DNA of 64,000 nucleotides from Thalassospira lucentensis (GTDB taxonomy: Bacteria > Pseudomonadota > Alphaproteobacteria > Rhodospirillales > Thalassospiraceae), in contig NZ_LPVY01000004.1 of NCBI RefSeq assembly GCF_001613805.1, forward strand, positions 52,687 to 116,686. The letters run 5' to 3'. The position numbers and the translations under genes were made by a program. Positions within the stretch are counted from its first letter, which is position 1; each line of letters starts with the position of its first letter. Shown here piece by piece: positions 17,357 through 25,510 of the stretch. The notes below the pieces were generated by a model. It did no database searches. It saw nothing but the letters and a program-made list of their open reading frames with translations, and was not told the DNA's origin.

Positions 17357-17941
17357 ATGTCGGATTCTAACGGGGAGGCTCCCGCGCCGAAAGGCGGGGT
17401 GCTGTCGGTGCTGAAACGGCTCGATGATGGATTATCTGTCGTCGAACGTCAGTTGCTGGGGTGGAGCATCGTGATCATGGCCGTCAATACGGTCGCCAAT
17501 GTGATCATGCGTCTGGGTTTCAGTTCGAGCATCTTCTTTTCCGAAGAGCTCAATCAATTTCTGATCATTCTTGTCACATTCGTCGGCATCAGCGAGGCCG
17601 CCCGCATGGGGCGCCATATCCGCATGTCGGCCTTTACCGATATGCTGGGTCCGCAGGCCAGCAAGATCATGATGATCATCATCACGCTGGGCACGGCGGC
17701 CCTTCTGTTTCTTCTGGCATGGTATTCTATCGGCTATGTTTCATCCCTGATCCAGTCCAACCGCCTGACGCCTGCCCTTCGCATCCCATACTATCTGACC
17801 GTCCTCATCGTACCCTTTGGCCTGACCGTCACGGGGATCCAGTTCGTACTTGCCGCGGTAACGAATATCGTCAGACCCGGAACGCATCTGTCGTACCGGG
17901 TTGAAGATACGTTCTCCGAAGCTGACGACCATCATCTGTAG
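17357..17941 (+). CDS. uehB: Ectoine TRAP transporter small permease subunit (DctQ type)
   Basis: The 194-residue protein has four membrane helices typical of DctQ subunits, beginning near LLGWSIVIMAVNTVANVIMR, with the conserved EELNQFLIILVTFVG and GRHIRMSAF motifs. The start at 17357 is preceded by GGAGG; an upstream in-frame start at 17228 would add 43 hydrophilic residues absent from the family. It pairs with the large subunit 12 bp downstream to form the membrane part of the TRAP transporter, powered by an ion gradient. Confidence 0.92.
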   Translation: MSDSNGEAPAPKGGVLSVLKRLDDGLSVVERQLLGWSIVIMAVNTVANVIMRLGFSSSIFFSEELNQFLIILVTFVGISEAARMGRHIRMSAFTDMLGPQASKIMMIIITLGTAALLFLLAWYSIGYVSSLIQSNRLTPALRIPYYLTVLIVPFGLTVTGIQFVLAAVTNIVRPGTHLSYRVEDTFSEADDHHL

Positions 17942-17953
17942 GGGGACGGAAAA

Positions 17954-19237
17954 ATGGATCTTGGAACCACAATTCTCATTGTGATGCTCGTCCTTCTGGT
18001 GCTGGGTTTCCCGATGATGGTGCCGCTGACCATGGCCAGCGTTGTCGCCTTTACCTTCTACATGCCGATTGATCCCAAAATTCTGATCCAGCAAATGGTG
18101 ACCGGGATTTCGCCGGTGGCACTGATTGCCGTGCCGATGTTCATCTTTGCCGCCGATATCGTGACAAAGGGACATACGGCCAACCGGCTGATCGACCTTG
18201 CCATGACCTTTGTCGGTCATGTGCGCGGCGGCCTTGCCGTTACCACCGCCCTTGGCTGTACGCTGTTTGGCGCGGTATCGGGTTCGACACAGGCAACCGT
18301 GGTGGCGATGGGCGGACCATTGCGCCCGAAAATGCTTAAGGCAGGCTACAAAGACAGCTTTGCGATGGCCCTGATCATCAATGCCAGTGACATCGCGTTT
18401 CTGATCCCGCCCTCCATCGGCATGATCGTGTTTGGCGTGGTCGGCAAGGTATCGATCGGCGAACTGTTCCTGGCCGGGATCGGCCCGGGCATTCTGATCC
18501 TTCTGATGTTTTCGGCCTATTGCGTCTATTACGCAAAAAAGAACAACATCCCGACCATCCCGCGCATGAGCTGGGCGGAACGCGGCAAGGCCGTTATCAA
18601 TGCCGGCCCGGCCATCATGTTCCCGGTTCTGATTGTTGGCGGCATCTATCTCGGCTGGGTCAGCCCGACCGAAGTCGCCGCCGTTTCCGTGGTCTATGCC
18701 ATCATTCTTGAGGTTCTGATCTTCAAGTCGGTGAAATGGTCGGAAATGCTGGAAATCGCCCGATCGACCGGCCTGATCACCGCCGTGGTCTTCATCCTTG
18801 TCGGCGCGGGTACAACTTTCTCCTTTGTGATTTCCTTTGCCCAGATCCCGCAGCATGTGATCGGTGCATTGGGCCTTGAAGGCGCGAACAGCTATCTGAT
18901 CCTTGCCGCCATCTGCATCGCCTTCTTCATCGGCTGCATGTTCGTTGATCCGATTGTCGTCATTCTGGTTCTGACACCGATCTTCATGCCGCTGGTACGT
19001 GATGCCGGGCTTGATCCGGTGCTGGTCGGTACATTGGTGACCCTGCAGGTCGCCATCGGGTCGGCAACACCACCATTTGGCTGCGATATTTTCACCGCCA
19101 TCGCGATCTTCAGGCGACCTTATTACGAGGTCATCCGCGGAACGCCGCCCTTTATCTTCATGCTTCTGCTGGCCGCGGTGATTCTGGTCTTTGTTCCGCA
19201 GATCGCATTGTTCCTGCCGACCATGGCTTTCCGTTAA
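17954..19237 (+). CDS. uehC: Ectoine TRAP transporter large permease subunit (DctM type)
   Basis: The 427-residue DctM protein has about 12 membrane helices and standard motifs (VPMFIFAADIVTKG, GCTLFGAVSGSTQATV, IPPSIGMIVFGVVG, and IGSATPPFGCDIFTAIAIF near the C-terminus). It imports the substrate delivered by UehA using a sodium gradient. A ribosome-binding sequence GGGGGA precedes the start and the gap to uehB is 12 bp, so they are one transcript. Ectoine specificity comes from the locus, not from this sequence. Confidence 0.93.
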   Translation: MDLGTTILIVMLVLLVLGFPMMVPLTMASVVAFTFYMPIDPKILIQQMVTGISPVALIAVPMFIFAADIVTKGHTANRLIDLAMTFVGHVRGGLAVTTALGCTLFGAVSGSTQATVVAMGGPLRPKMLKAGYKDSFAMALIINASDIAFLIPPSIGMIVFGVVGKVSIGELFLAGIGPGILILLMFSAYCVYYAKKNNIPTIPRMSWAERGKAVINAGPAIMFPVLIVGGIYLGWVSPTEVAAVSVVYAIILEVLIFKSVKWSEMLEIARSTGLITAVVFILVGAGTTFSFVISFAQIPQHVIGALGLEGANSYLILAAICIAFFIGCMFVDPIVVILVLTPIFMPLVRDAGLDPVLVGTLVTLQVAIGSATPPFGCDIFTAIAIFRRPYYEVIRGTPPFIFMLLLAAVILVFVPQIALFLPTMAFR

Positions 19238-19333
19238 TCGGCAGGTAACCGGGATCGTCCCGGAAAGAACAACCACAATATCAAACCGGGGTGCGGGCAT
19301 TCATTGCCCCGCCCCATCAAGGAGTTCAGGACG

Positions 19334-20116
19334 ATGTCCGTTGCCCCCGCGGTCACGCCAGAGCCGGTAGACCTGTCCTATTTGCCCGATCCGGTTGCCC
19401 CGGCCGGGCGGATCGGGCTGATTACGCTCGCCACCGATTTCAACAGCGAGGATGACCTGCGTCGCATCATTCCCGACGATGTTGGCCTGTTCACCACCCG
19501 CATTGAAAATGCCAATCCGATCACCGTCGACACCCTGCGCAGCATGGCCGACGATCTGCCGCGTGCCGCACGCACCCTGCTGCCGGGCTATGGGGTGGAT
19601 GTCGCCATTTTCGGCTGCACGTCGGGAACGGCGGTCAATGGATCGGACCGGATCGAAGCCCTGATCAACAAGGCAATGCCGGGCACAGCCGTGACCAATC
19701 CGCTGCTGGCAACAGATGTCGCATTGCGAACAATCGGTGCGCAAAAAATCGCCGTGGTCGCCCCCTATGTTCTGGATGTCACCCGATCCGTTGCCGAACA
19801 ACTGATCGCGCGCGGTTTCGATGTGACCCGGCTGATGGGGTTCGGGCTTGAAAACGATATTGATATGACTGCAATCCCACCCGACGCCCTTTTGGCTGCG
19901 GCCCTGCAGGTCAACAGCCCGGATGCCGATGCCGTGTTCATTTCCTGCACTGCAATCCGGTCCGCCGAGATTGCCGAACGTGCGGAAAAGCTTCTGGGCA
20001 AGCCCGTGATCACCAGCAACCAGGCAATGATCTGGCACGCGCTGCATCTGATGAAATACGACAAACCGGTCGCGGGGTTCGGAACCCTGTTTGACCACGC
20101 CCCACACAAATCGTAA
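19334..20116 (+). CDS. eutA: EutA, Asp/Glu racemase-like enzyme of (hydroxy)ectoine utilisation
   Basis: A 260-residue protein of the maleate isomerase/arylmalonate decarboxylase/Asp-Glu racemase superfamily. The two expected active-site cysteines are visible in IFGCTSGTAVNG (about residue 98) and VFISCTAIRS (about residue 203). The start at 19334 follows AGGAG; an earlier in-frame ATG at 19304 is less well placed. EutA, with EutB and EutC, is thought to convert hydroxyectoine-derived intermediates to those of the ectoine pathway. The eutABC order supports the call. Confidence 0.85.
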   Translation: MSVAPAVTPEPVDLSYLPDPVAPAGRIGLITLATDFNSEDDLRRIIPDDVGLFTTRIENANPITVDTLRSMADDLPRAARTLLPGYGVDVAIFGCTSGTAVNGSDRIEALINKAMPGTAVTNPLLATDVALRTIGAQKIAVVAPYVLDVTRSVAEQLIARGFDVTRLMGFGLENDIDMTAIPPDALLAAALQVNSPDADAVFISCTAIRSAEIAERAEKLLGKPVITSNQAMIWHALHLMKYDKPVAGFGTLFDHAPHKS

Positions 20117-20126
20117 CGAGGTCGCC

Positions 20127-21116
20127 ATGAAGGAACCCATCACGCTTGGTGATGTGCTTTCTGCCCGCAAAAACATCGCGGGCCACGTGATCCATACACC
20201 ACTGCGCCCGTCTGCCAGCCTGTCTGAGCAGATCGGATCGTCCGTGTGGCTGAAATGCGAACACCAGCAATATACCGGCAGCTTCAAATTGCGCGGGGCG
20301 GCGAATGCCGTTCTGAAACTGTCGCCCGAACAAAAGGAAAAGGGCGTTGTCGGCGTATCGACCGGCAATTATGGCCGCGCTCTTGCCAATGCGGCACGCA
20401 ATGCCGGGGTGCGCGCCGTCATCTGCATGTCCGAACTGGTCCCGAAGAACAAGGTCGAAGGCATCCGCGCCCAGGGGGCAGAAATATGCATTTCCGGCAC
20501 GTCACAGGACGAAGCCCAAAAGGAAGTCGACCGTCTGGTATCGGAAAAGGGCATGACCATGCTGCCCCCCTTCGACCATGCCGACATCATCGCCGGTCAG
20601 GGAACCCTTGGCCTTGAAATCCTTGAACAGCTTCCCGAAACCGACACGCTTCTGGTGCCATTGTCGGGCGGCGGGCTTCTGGCGGGTGTGGCACTCGCGG
20701 CAAAATCGATCAATCCGGCGATCCGGGTTGTCGGCATTTCGATGGAACGCGGCTGTGCGATGATCACAAGCCTGCAGGAAGGCAAACCGACCGCGGTCAA
20801 AGAACTGCCGACACTGGCCGACAGTCTGGGCGGCGGCATCGGACAAAACAACCAGTACACATTCGATATGTGTGCCGATCTGACAGATGACTTTGTTCTG
20901 GTGAACGAAGCCCAGATCGCGGACGGCATCCGGGCCGCCTATCACGATGACCAGCAGGTGATCGAAGGAGCAGCGGCCGTTGGTATCGCGGCCCTTCGCG
21001 CCGGATTGATCGACAATCCGGGCACCACGGTCGTTTTGTCGACCGGCTGCAATATCGACATGGATTTGCATAAACGTATTGTCGGCGGCGAAGACGTCGA
21101 CCTGATGGCGGAGTAA
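20127..21116 (+). CDS. eutB: EutB, threonine dehydratase-like PLP enzyme
   Basis: A 329-residue fold-type II PLP enzyme related to threonine/serine dehydratases. The PLP lysine K54 lies in TGSFKLRGA, the phosphate-binding glycine loop is PLSGGGLLAGVA, and the C-terminus has LSTGCNID. The start at 20127 is preceded by GAGG and begins 10 bp after eutA. In ectoine clusters EutB acts on a hydroxylated diaminobutyrate intermediate; the exact reaction is inferred from context because the protein alone resembles ordinary threonine dehydratases. Confidence 0.87.
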   Translation: MKEPITLGDVLSARKNIAGHVIHTPLRPSASLSEQIGSSVWLKCEHQQYTGSFKLRGAANAVLKLSPEQKEKGVVGVSTGNYGRALANAARNAGVRAVICMSELVPKNKVEGIRAQGAEICISGTSQDEAQKEVDRLVSEKGMTMLPPFDHADIIAGQGTLGLEILEQLPETDTLLVPLSGGGLLAGVALAAKSINPAIRVVGISMERGCAMITSLQEGKPTAVKELPTLADSLGGGIGQNNQYTFDMCADLTDDFVLVNEAQIADGIRAAYHDDQQVIEGAAAVGIAALRAGLIDNPGTTVVLSTGCNIDMDLHKRIVGGEDVDLMAE

Positions 21117-21121
21117 TCATC

Positions 21122-22114
21122 ATGCCCAACATCAGAATTCTGACCGAAACCGACCTTCGCAACGTGATCACCCTTGATACCGATGCGATTGCCTGTATCG
21201 AAAACGCCTTTCTGGCCCTGGCGACCAAGGATGTGCGGATGCCGCCGATCCTTCGGCTTGATATCGACGACCACAATGGCGAGGTCGATGTCAAAACCGC
21301 CTATGTCCCAGGACTGGACAGTTTCGCCATCAAAATCAGCCCCGGCTTCTTTGACAATCCGAAACTCGGCCTGCCATCTGTCAACGGATTGATGAACCTG
21401 TTTTCAGCCAAAACCGGCCTGCTCGAAGCCGTCATGCTCGATAACGGTTATCTGACCGATGTCCGCACCGCTGCCGCCGGGGGTGTCGCCGCCAAACATC
21501 TGGCACGCAAGGATGCAAAACATGCCGCGATCTTCGGGGCCGGTGTGCAGGCGAAATTGCAGCTCAAGGCGCTTAAACTGGTACGCGGCATCACATCGGC
21601 CACCATCTGGGCACGCGACATGGCCAAGGCCGAACTCTGTGCCGCCGCCTGCGCCAGCGAACTTGGCCTTTCCGTAACCGCAACGCCCGATGGCCGGGCG
21701 GCGGCACAGGATGCCGATATCATCGTCACCACCACGCCTGCCCGCGAACCCGTCCTTTTGTCGGACTGGGTCAAACCCGGTACCCATATCACCGCGATGG
21801 GGTCGGATGCGGAACATAAAAACGAAATCGACCCGGCATTGATTGGCCGGGCAGACCTTTATGTGTGCGACAGCCTTTCGCAATGCCGGATTCTGGGCGA
21901 ACTGCATCACGCCATTGATGCCCGGATTATCAAGGCCGACCACACATTTTCACAACTGGGTCAGGTTATTGCCGGATCGGCATCGGGACGTACGTCCGAT
22001 GATGCGATCACGGTTGCCGATCTGACCGGTACGGGTGTCCAGGACACCGCAATCGCCACCCTCGCCCGCGCCCGCTGCGACGCAGCCAAGGCCGGGACCG
22101 AGATCACGTCGTAA
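21122..22114 (+). CDS. eutC: EutC, ornithine cyclodeaminase/mu-crystallin family enzyme
   Basis: A 330-residue protein with the family Rossmann motif FGAGVQAKLQLKAL and the substrate-region motifs MPPILRLDI and DVRTAAAGGVAAKHLA. The ribosome-binding GGAG overlaps the eutB stop, so translation is probably coupled. Family members are NAD(P)-dependent cyclodeaminases, ketimine reductases or dehydrogenases; in ectoine operons EutC is proposed to act after EutB in hydroxyectoine breakdown. Confidence 0.87.
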   Translation: MPNIRILTETDLRNVITLDTDAIACIENAFLALATKDVRMPPILRLDIDDHNGEVDVKTAYVPGLDSFAIKISPGFFDNPKLGLPSVNGLMNLFSAKTGLLEAVMLDNGYLTDVRTAAAGGVAAKHLARKDAKHAAIFGAGVQAKLQLKALKLVRGITSATIWARDMAKAELCAAACASELGLSVTATPDGRAAAQDADIIVTTTPAREPVLLSDWVKPGTHITAMGSDAEHKNEIDPALIGRADLYVCDSLSQCRILGELHHAIDARIIKADHTFSQLGQVIAGSASGRTSDDAITVADLTGTGVQDTAIATLARARCDAAKAGTEITS

Positions 22115-22173
22115 TAACAAAGGGAAACAGGGTCAGGAAAAACTGAAACCCCGCCTTTTTTTGGAGGCCTGCG

Positions 22174-23355
22174 ATGAGCCAGGTTGAATTGAATTTCACG
22201 CGCGAGGAATATGCCGAGCGTTTGGAAAAAACAAAAAAAGCCATGGTGGAAAAGGGGCTCGATCTTCTGATCGTGACCGATCCATCAAACATGGCCTGGC
22301 TGACCGGCTATGACGGCTGGTCGTTTTATGTTCACCAATGCGTCCTCGTTCCGATCGAAGATGATCCGATCTGGTTCGGCCGGTCGCAGGATGCAAACGG
22401 GGCAAAGCGCACGGTCTATATGACCCATGATCGCATCATCCCCTATGCCGATTATTATGTGCAATCCACCACCCATCACCCGATGGATTACCTGTGCGAG
22501 GTGATCGAATATCGCAATTGGGGCACGCGCAATATCGGTGTTGAAATGGATAACTACTATTTCTCCGCCAGATGTTACGCGCAATTGCAGGCCCATCTGC
22601 CCAACGCAAAGTTCCATGACGCAACCGCACTGGTAAACTGGCAGCGCGCGGTAAAGTCCGAGACCGAGATTTTCTATATGCGTCAGGCCGCCCGCATCGT
22701 CGAAAACATGCATGAACGCATTTTCGAAGTTGTCGAACCGGGCATGAAGAAAAACGAACTGGTTGCCGAAATCTATCGTTCCGGGATCGTCGGCATTGAC
22801 GGGATCGGCGGGGACTACCCGGCAATCGTGCCGTTGCTGCCATCGGGTGCAGATGCCGGTGCACCGCATCTGACCTGGGATGACAAACCGATACCGGGCG
22901 ATGCCGGAACGTTTTTCGAGATTGCCGGTTGCTATAAACGCTATCACGCGCCGCTATCGCGCACGGTGTATCTCGGCCAACCCGAACAGCGTTTCCTTGA
23001 TGCTGAAAGTGCCCTGATCGAAGGCCTTCAGGCCGGGCTTGAAGCCGCCAAACCCGGCAATGTCTGCGAAGATATCGCCGTTGCCTTCTTTGGCGTCTTG
23101 CAAAAATACGGCATCCACAAAGACAGCCGGTGTGGCTATCCCATCGGGCTTTCCTATCCGCCCGACTGGGGCGAACGCACCATGAGCCTGCGCCCCGGTG
23201 ACCGCACGGTTCTTGAACCGGGCATGACATTCCATTTCATGCCCGGCCTCTGGTTTGATGACTGGGGTATCGAGATCACCGAAAGCATGATGATCACGGA
23301 AACCGGCAGCAAGACGCTGACCAGTTATCCAAGGCAGTTATTCGTCAAAAACTGA
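22174..23355 (+). CDS. doeA: Ectoine hydrolase DoeA (EutD), M24 peptidase family
   Basis: The 393-residue protein has a creatinase-like N-terminal domain (VTDPSNMAWLTGYDGWSFYVHQ) and a C-terminal pita-bread domain of the M24 family. Stretches typical of ectoine hydrolase are WGTRNIGVEMDNYYFSA, GGDYPAIVPLLPSG and GRSQDANGAKRTVYM. Normal metallopeptidase metal ligands are only partly kept, as expected for DoeA. It opens the ectoine ring to N-acetyl-2,4-diaminobutyrate. The close size match to Halomonas DoeA (about 400 residues) and its position before doeB make this a firm call. Confidence 0.95.
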   Translation: MSQVELNFTREEYAERLEKTKKAMVEKGLDLLIVTDPSNMAWLTGYDGWSFYVHQCVLVPIEDDPIWFGRSQDANGAKRTVYMTHDRIIPYADYYVQSTTHHPMDYLCEVIEYRNWGTRNIGVEMDNYYFSARCYAQLQAHLPNAKFHDATALVNWQRAVKSETEIFYMRQAARIVENMHERIFEVVEPGMKKNELVAEIYRSGIVGIDGIGGDYPAIVPLLPSGADAGAPHLTWDDKPIPGDAGTFFEIAGCYKRYHAPLSRTVYLGQPEQRFLDAESALIEGLQAGLEAAKPGNVCEDIAVAFFGVLQKYGIHKDSRCGYPIGLSYPPDWGERTMSLRPGDRTVLEPGMTFHFMPGLWFDDWGIEITESMMITETGSKTLTSYPRQLFVKN

Positions 23356-23412
23356 CGCGAATACCGCCGATCAAAATCGCATCGCAGATATATGCCGGTG
23401 CAAGACTGCCAC

Positions 23413-23441
23413 GCAGGATACCGACGGTCGCGGTATCCTGC
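23413..23441 (+). promoter_or_regulatory. Strong hairpin between doeA and doeB
   Basis: GCAGGATACC (23413-23422) pairs perfectly with GGTATCCTGC (23432-23441), with a 9-base loop and only CTTTATG after it, 20 bp before the doeB start. Without a proper T-run it is more likely an mRNA-processing or stability hairpin, or a partial attenuator, than a full terminator. Confidence 0.5.
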
Positions 23442-23461
23442 CTTTATGCAAGGAAACGGCC

Positions 23462-24466
23462 ATGACAAAGAAATCCCCGATTACGCCAACGATCCCGTTC
23501 GATCAGGATGGCGTTCATCACGGCTTTTTAAAGCTGCCCTATTCGCGTGATGATTCCGCGTGGGGGGCTGTGATGATCCCGATTACGGTCATTCGTAACG
23601 GTAATGGCCCCACTGCCCTTCTGACCGGCGGCAATCACGGTGACGAATACGAAGGTCTGGTATCGCTGTTCAAACTGGCGGGGAAACTGTCACCTGCTGA
23701 AATCACCGGGCGGGTCATCATTTTACCGGCGATGAATTTCCCGGCATTCCTGAATGCGTCGCGGACATCCCCGATTGACAAGGGCAACCTTAACCGCAGC
23801 TTCCCCGGCAAGGCCGACGGCACGGTGACACAGAAAATCGCCGATTACGTCCTGCGCCATCTGGTGCCGGAAGCCGACATCGTCCTTGATCTGCATTCCG
23901 GCGGCAAGACACTGGACTTCATCCCGTTTGCCGCCGTCCACGTCCTTGACGACAAGGAACAGGAAGCCCGCTGCGTAAACGCGATGAAGGCCTTCGCCGC
24001 CCCCTATTCGATGATGATGCTCGAACTTGATTCGGTCGGAATGTTCGATACGGTTGTTGAGGAAGCCGGCAAAACATTCGTCACCACCGAACTGGGTGGC
24101 GGCGGGTCAACCACGGCCGAACGGGTGGCGATTGCGGATCGCGGGGTGCGCAACCTTCTGATCCATGCCGGTATTCTGACCGGTGAACCGGACGTCCCCG
24201 ACGATAGCGGCGTCATGCTGGATATGCCGGATGGCAACTGTTTCGTTGCGTCGGTTTCAAGCGGCCTGTTTGAACCCTGTGTCGATCTGGGGCAGATGGT
24301 CACACGCGGTGATCTGATTGCGCGCGTTTACGATGCCAACCGGACCGGCGGTGTTCCCACCGAATACAAGGCACCGCGTGATGGCATCGTCGCCTGTCGC
24401 CATTTCCCCGGCCTGATCAAAACCGGTGATTGTCTTGCCGTCATTGCCGAGGTGGTCGGGAAATGA
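23462..24466 (+). CDS. doeB: N-acetyl-diaminobutyrate deacetylase DoeB (EutE)
   Basis: A 334-residue zinc hydrolase of the succinylglutamate desuccinylase/aspartoacylase (M14-like) family. Zinc ligands lie in GGNHGDEYEG (about residues 58-67) and VLDLHSGGKTLDF; PAMNFPAF and DKGNLNRSFPG are also diagnostic. DoeB deacetylates N-alpha-acetyl-2,4-diaminobutyrate to diaminobutyrate and acetate. A hairpin sits just upstream, and the stop codon overlaps the doeX start by ATGA. Confidence 0.95.
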   Translation: MTKKSPITPTIPFDQDGVHHGFLKLPYSRDDSAWGAVMIPITVIRNGNGPTALLTGGNHGDEYEGLVSLFKLAGKLSPAEITGRVIILPAMNFPAFLNASRTSPIDKGNLNRSFPGKADGTVTQKIADYVLRHLVPEADIVLDLHSGGKTLDFIPFAAVHVLDDKEQEARCVNAMKAFAAPYSMMMLELDSVGMFDTVVEEAGKTFVTTELGGGGSTTAERVAIADRGVRNLLIHAGILTGEPDVPDDSGVMLDMPDGNCFVASVSSGLFEPCVDLGQMVTRGDLIARVYDANRTGGVPTEYKAPRDGIVACRHFPGLIKTGDCLAVIAEVVGK

Positions 24467-24954
24467 TCAGGCTGGATGATCAGGATCTTAAAATCCTGCT
24501 CACGCTGCAACGCGAGGGGCGCATCACCAAGGTCAAACTGGCCGAGGCGGTGAACCTTTCGCCAAGCCCGTGCTGGGAACGGCTCAAACGCCTTGAGGAC
24601 CTTGGTGTCATTTCGGGCTATCACGCCCATATCAATCTTGAAATGCTGGTCAAACCAACGCTTGTGATGACCGAGGTAACATTGCGCCATCACCAGCACG
24701 AGGATTTCACGATTTTCGAAAAGGCCGTTCAGGATATCCCCGAAATCGTCGAATGCTATGCCCTTGGCGGCGGGGTCGATTATATGCTCAAGATACTCTG
24801 TCGCGATGTCGATGCCTATCAACGCCTGATCGACGGACTTTTGATCGCAGGCATCGGTATTGACCGATATTTTACCTATATCGTGACAAAAAAGGTCAAA
24901 ACCACACCGGTCCCGCCAATCGACGCCCTTTTGGATCCCTCGATCCGGAAATAA
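24463..24954 (+). CDS. doeX: Lrp/AsnC-family regulator DoeX
   Basis: The 163-residue protein has an AsnC-type helix-turn-helix (LDDQDLKILLTLQREGRITKVKLAEAVNLSPSPCWERLKRLEDLGVI) and a RAM effector domain. The start at 24463 overlaps the doeB stop by four bases (ATGA), which indicates translational coupling. In Halomonas the corresponding DoeX binds upstream of the ectoine degradation genes. Here it would be a second regulator beside EnuR. Confidence 0.9.
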   Translation: MIRLDDQDLKILLTLQREGRITKVKLAEAVNLSPSPCWERLKRLEDLGVISGYHAHINLEMLVKPTLVMTEVTLRHHQHEDFTIFEKAVQDIPEIVECYALGGGVDYMLKILCRDVDAYQRLIDGLLIAGIGIDRYFTYIVTKKVKTTPVPPIDALLDPSIRK

Positions 24955-24999
24955 CGGCCGACTGGCAGCATCCGGAAAGGCAAAACGGGGGTCATCGGC

Positions 25000-25437
25000 A
25001 TGAAGGATGTGATGGAAAGCTGGCAATTATGGGCTGCCCTTGCCGCCTGCTTTGCTGCACTGACCGCGATTTTTGCCAAGGTCGGGATTGAAAACATCAA
25101 TTCCGACTTTGCCACCTTTATCCGCACCGCAATCATTTTCATCATGGTCTTTGCCATCCTGATGATTGGCGGTCACTGGCAAAACCCGGCAACCGTATCG
25201 GCCAAAACATGGTGGTTCCTGATCCTGTCCGGGCTTGCGACCGGGGCATCGTGGTTATGTTACTTCCGCGCACTCAAGATTGGCGAGGCCGCAAAGGTCG
25301 CCCCGATTGACAAGCTCAGCGTGGTACTGGTTGCGATTTTTGGCGCAGCATTTCTTGGTGAAAAACTGTCCCCCGCAAGCTGGCTTGGCGTCGTGATGAT
25401 CGGCACCGGTGCCGCGCTTATTGCCTGGAAAGGCTAA
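25000..25437 (+). CDS. Half-size EamA/DMT-family membrane transporter
   Basis: A 145-residue protein with one EamA domain (five predicted membrane helices) rather than the usual two. Typical motifs are FFAKVG-like AIFAKVGIENINS at the N-terminus, LATGASWLCYFRALKIGEAAKVAPIDKLSVV in the middle and LGEKLSPASWLGVVMIGTGAALIA at the end. Single-domain members exist and probably dimerise. It follows doeX by 45 bp on the same strand; a link with ectoine export or import is possible but not shown. Confidence 0.82.
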   Translation: MKDVMESWQLWAALAACFAALTAIFAKVGIENINSDFATFIRTAIIFIMVFAILMIGGHWQNPATVSAKTWWFLILSGLATGASWLCYFRALKIGEAAKVAPIDKLSVVLVAIFGAAFLGEKLSPASWLGVVMIGTGAALIAWKG

Positions 25438-25510
25438 ATTTAAACGCTTCCCAACCTGCCAAAGTTGTGGCGAAATCGGTTTTATCATTTGGCCTATGGG
25501 GGAATGGGTG

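Noticed and set aside
17741..19300. 519-codon open frame on the minus strand
   Set aside because: Antisense to uehB and uehC, with low-complexity Asp/His/Arg-rich composition.
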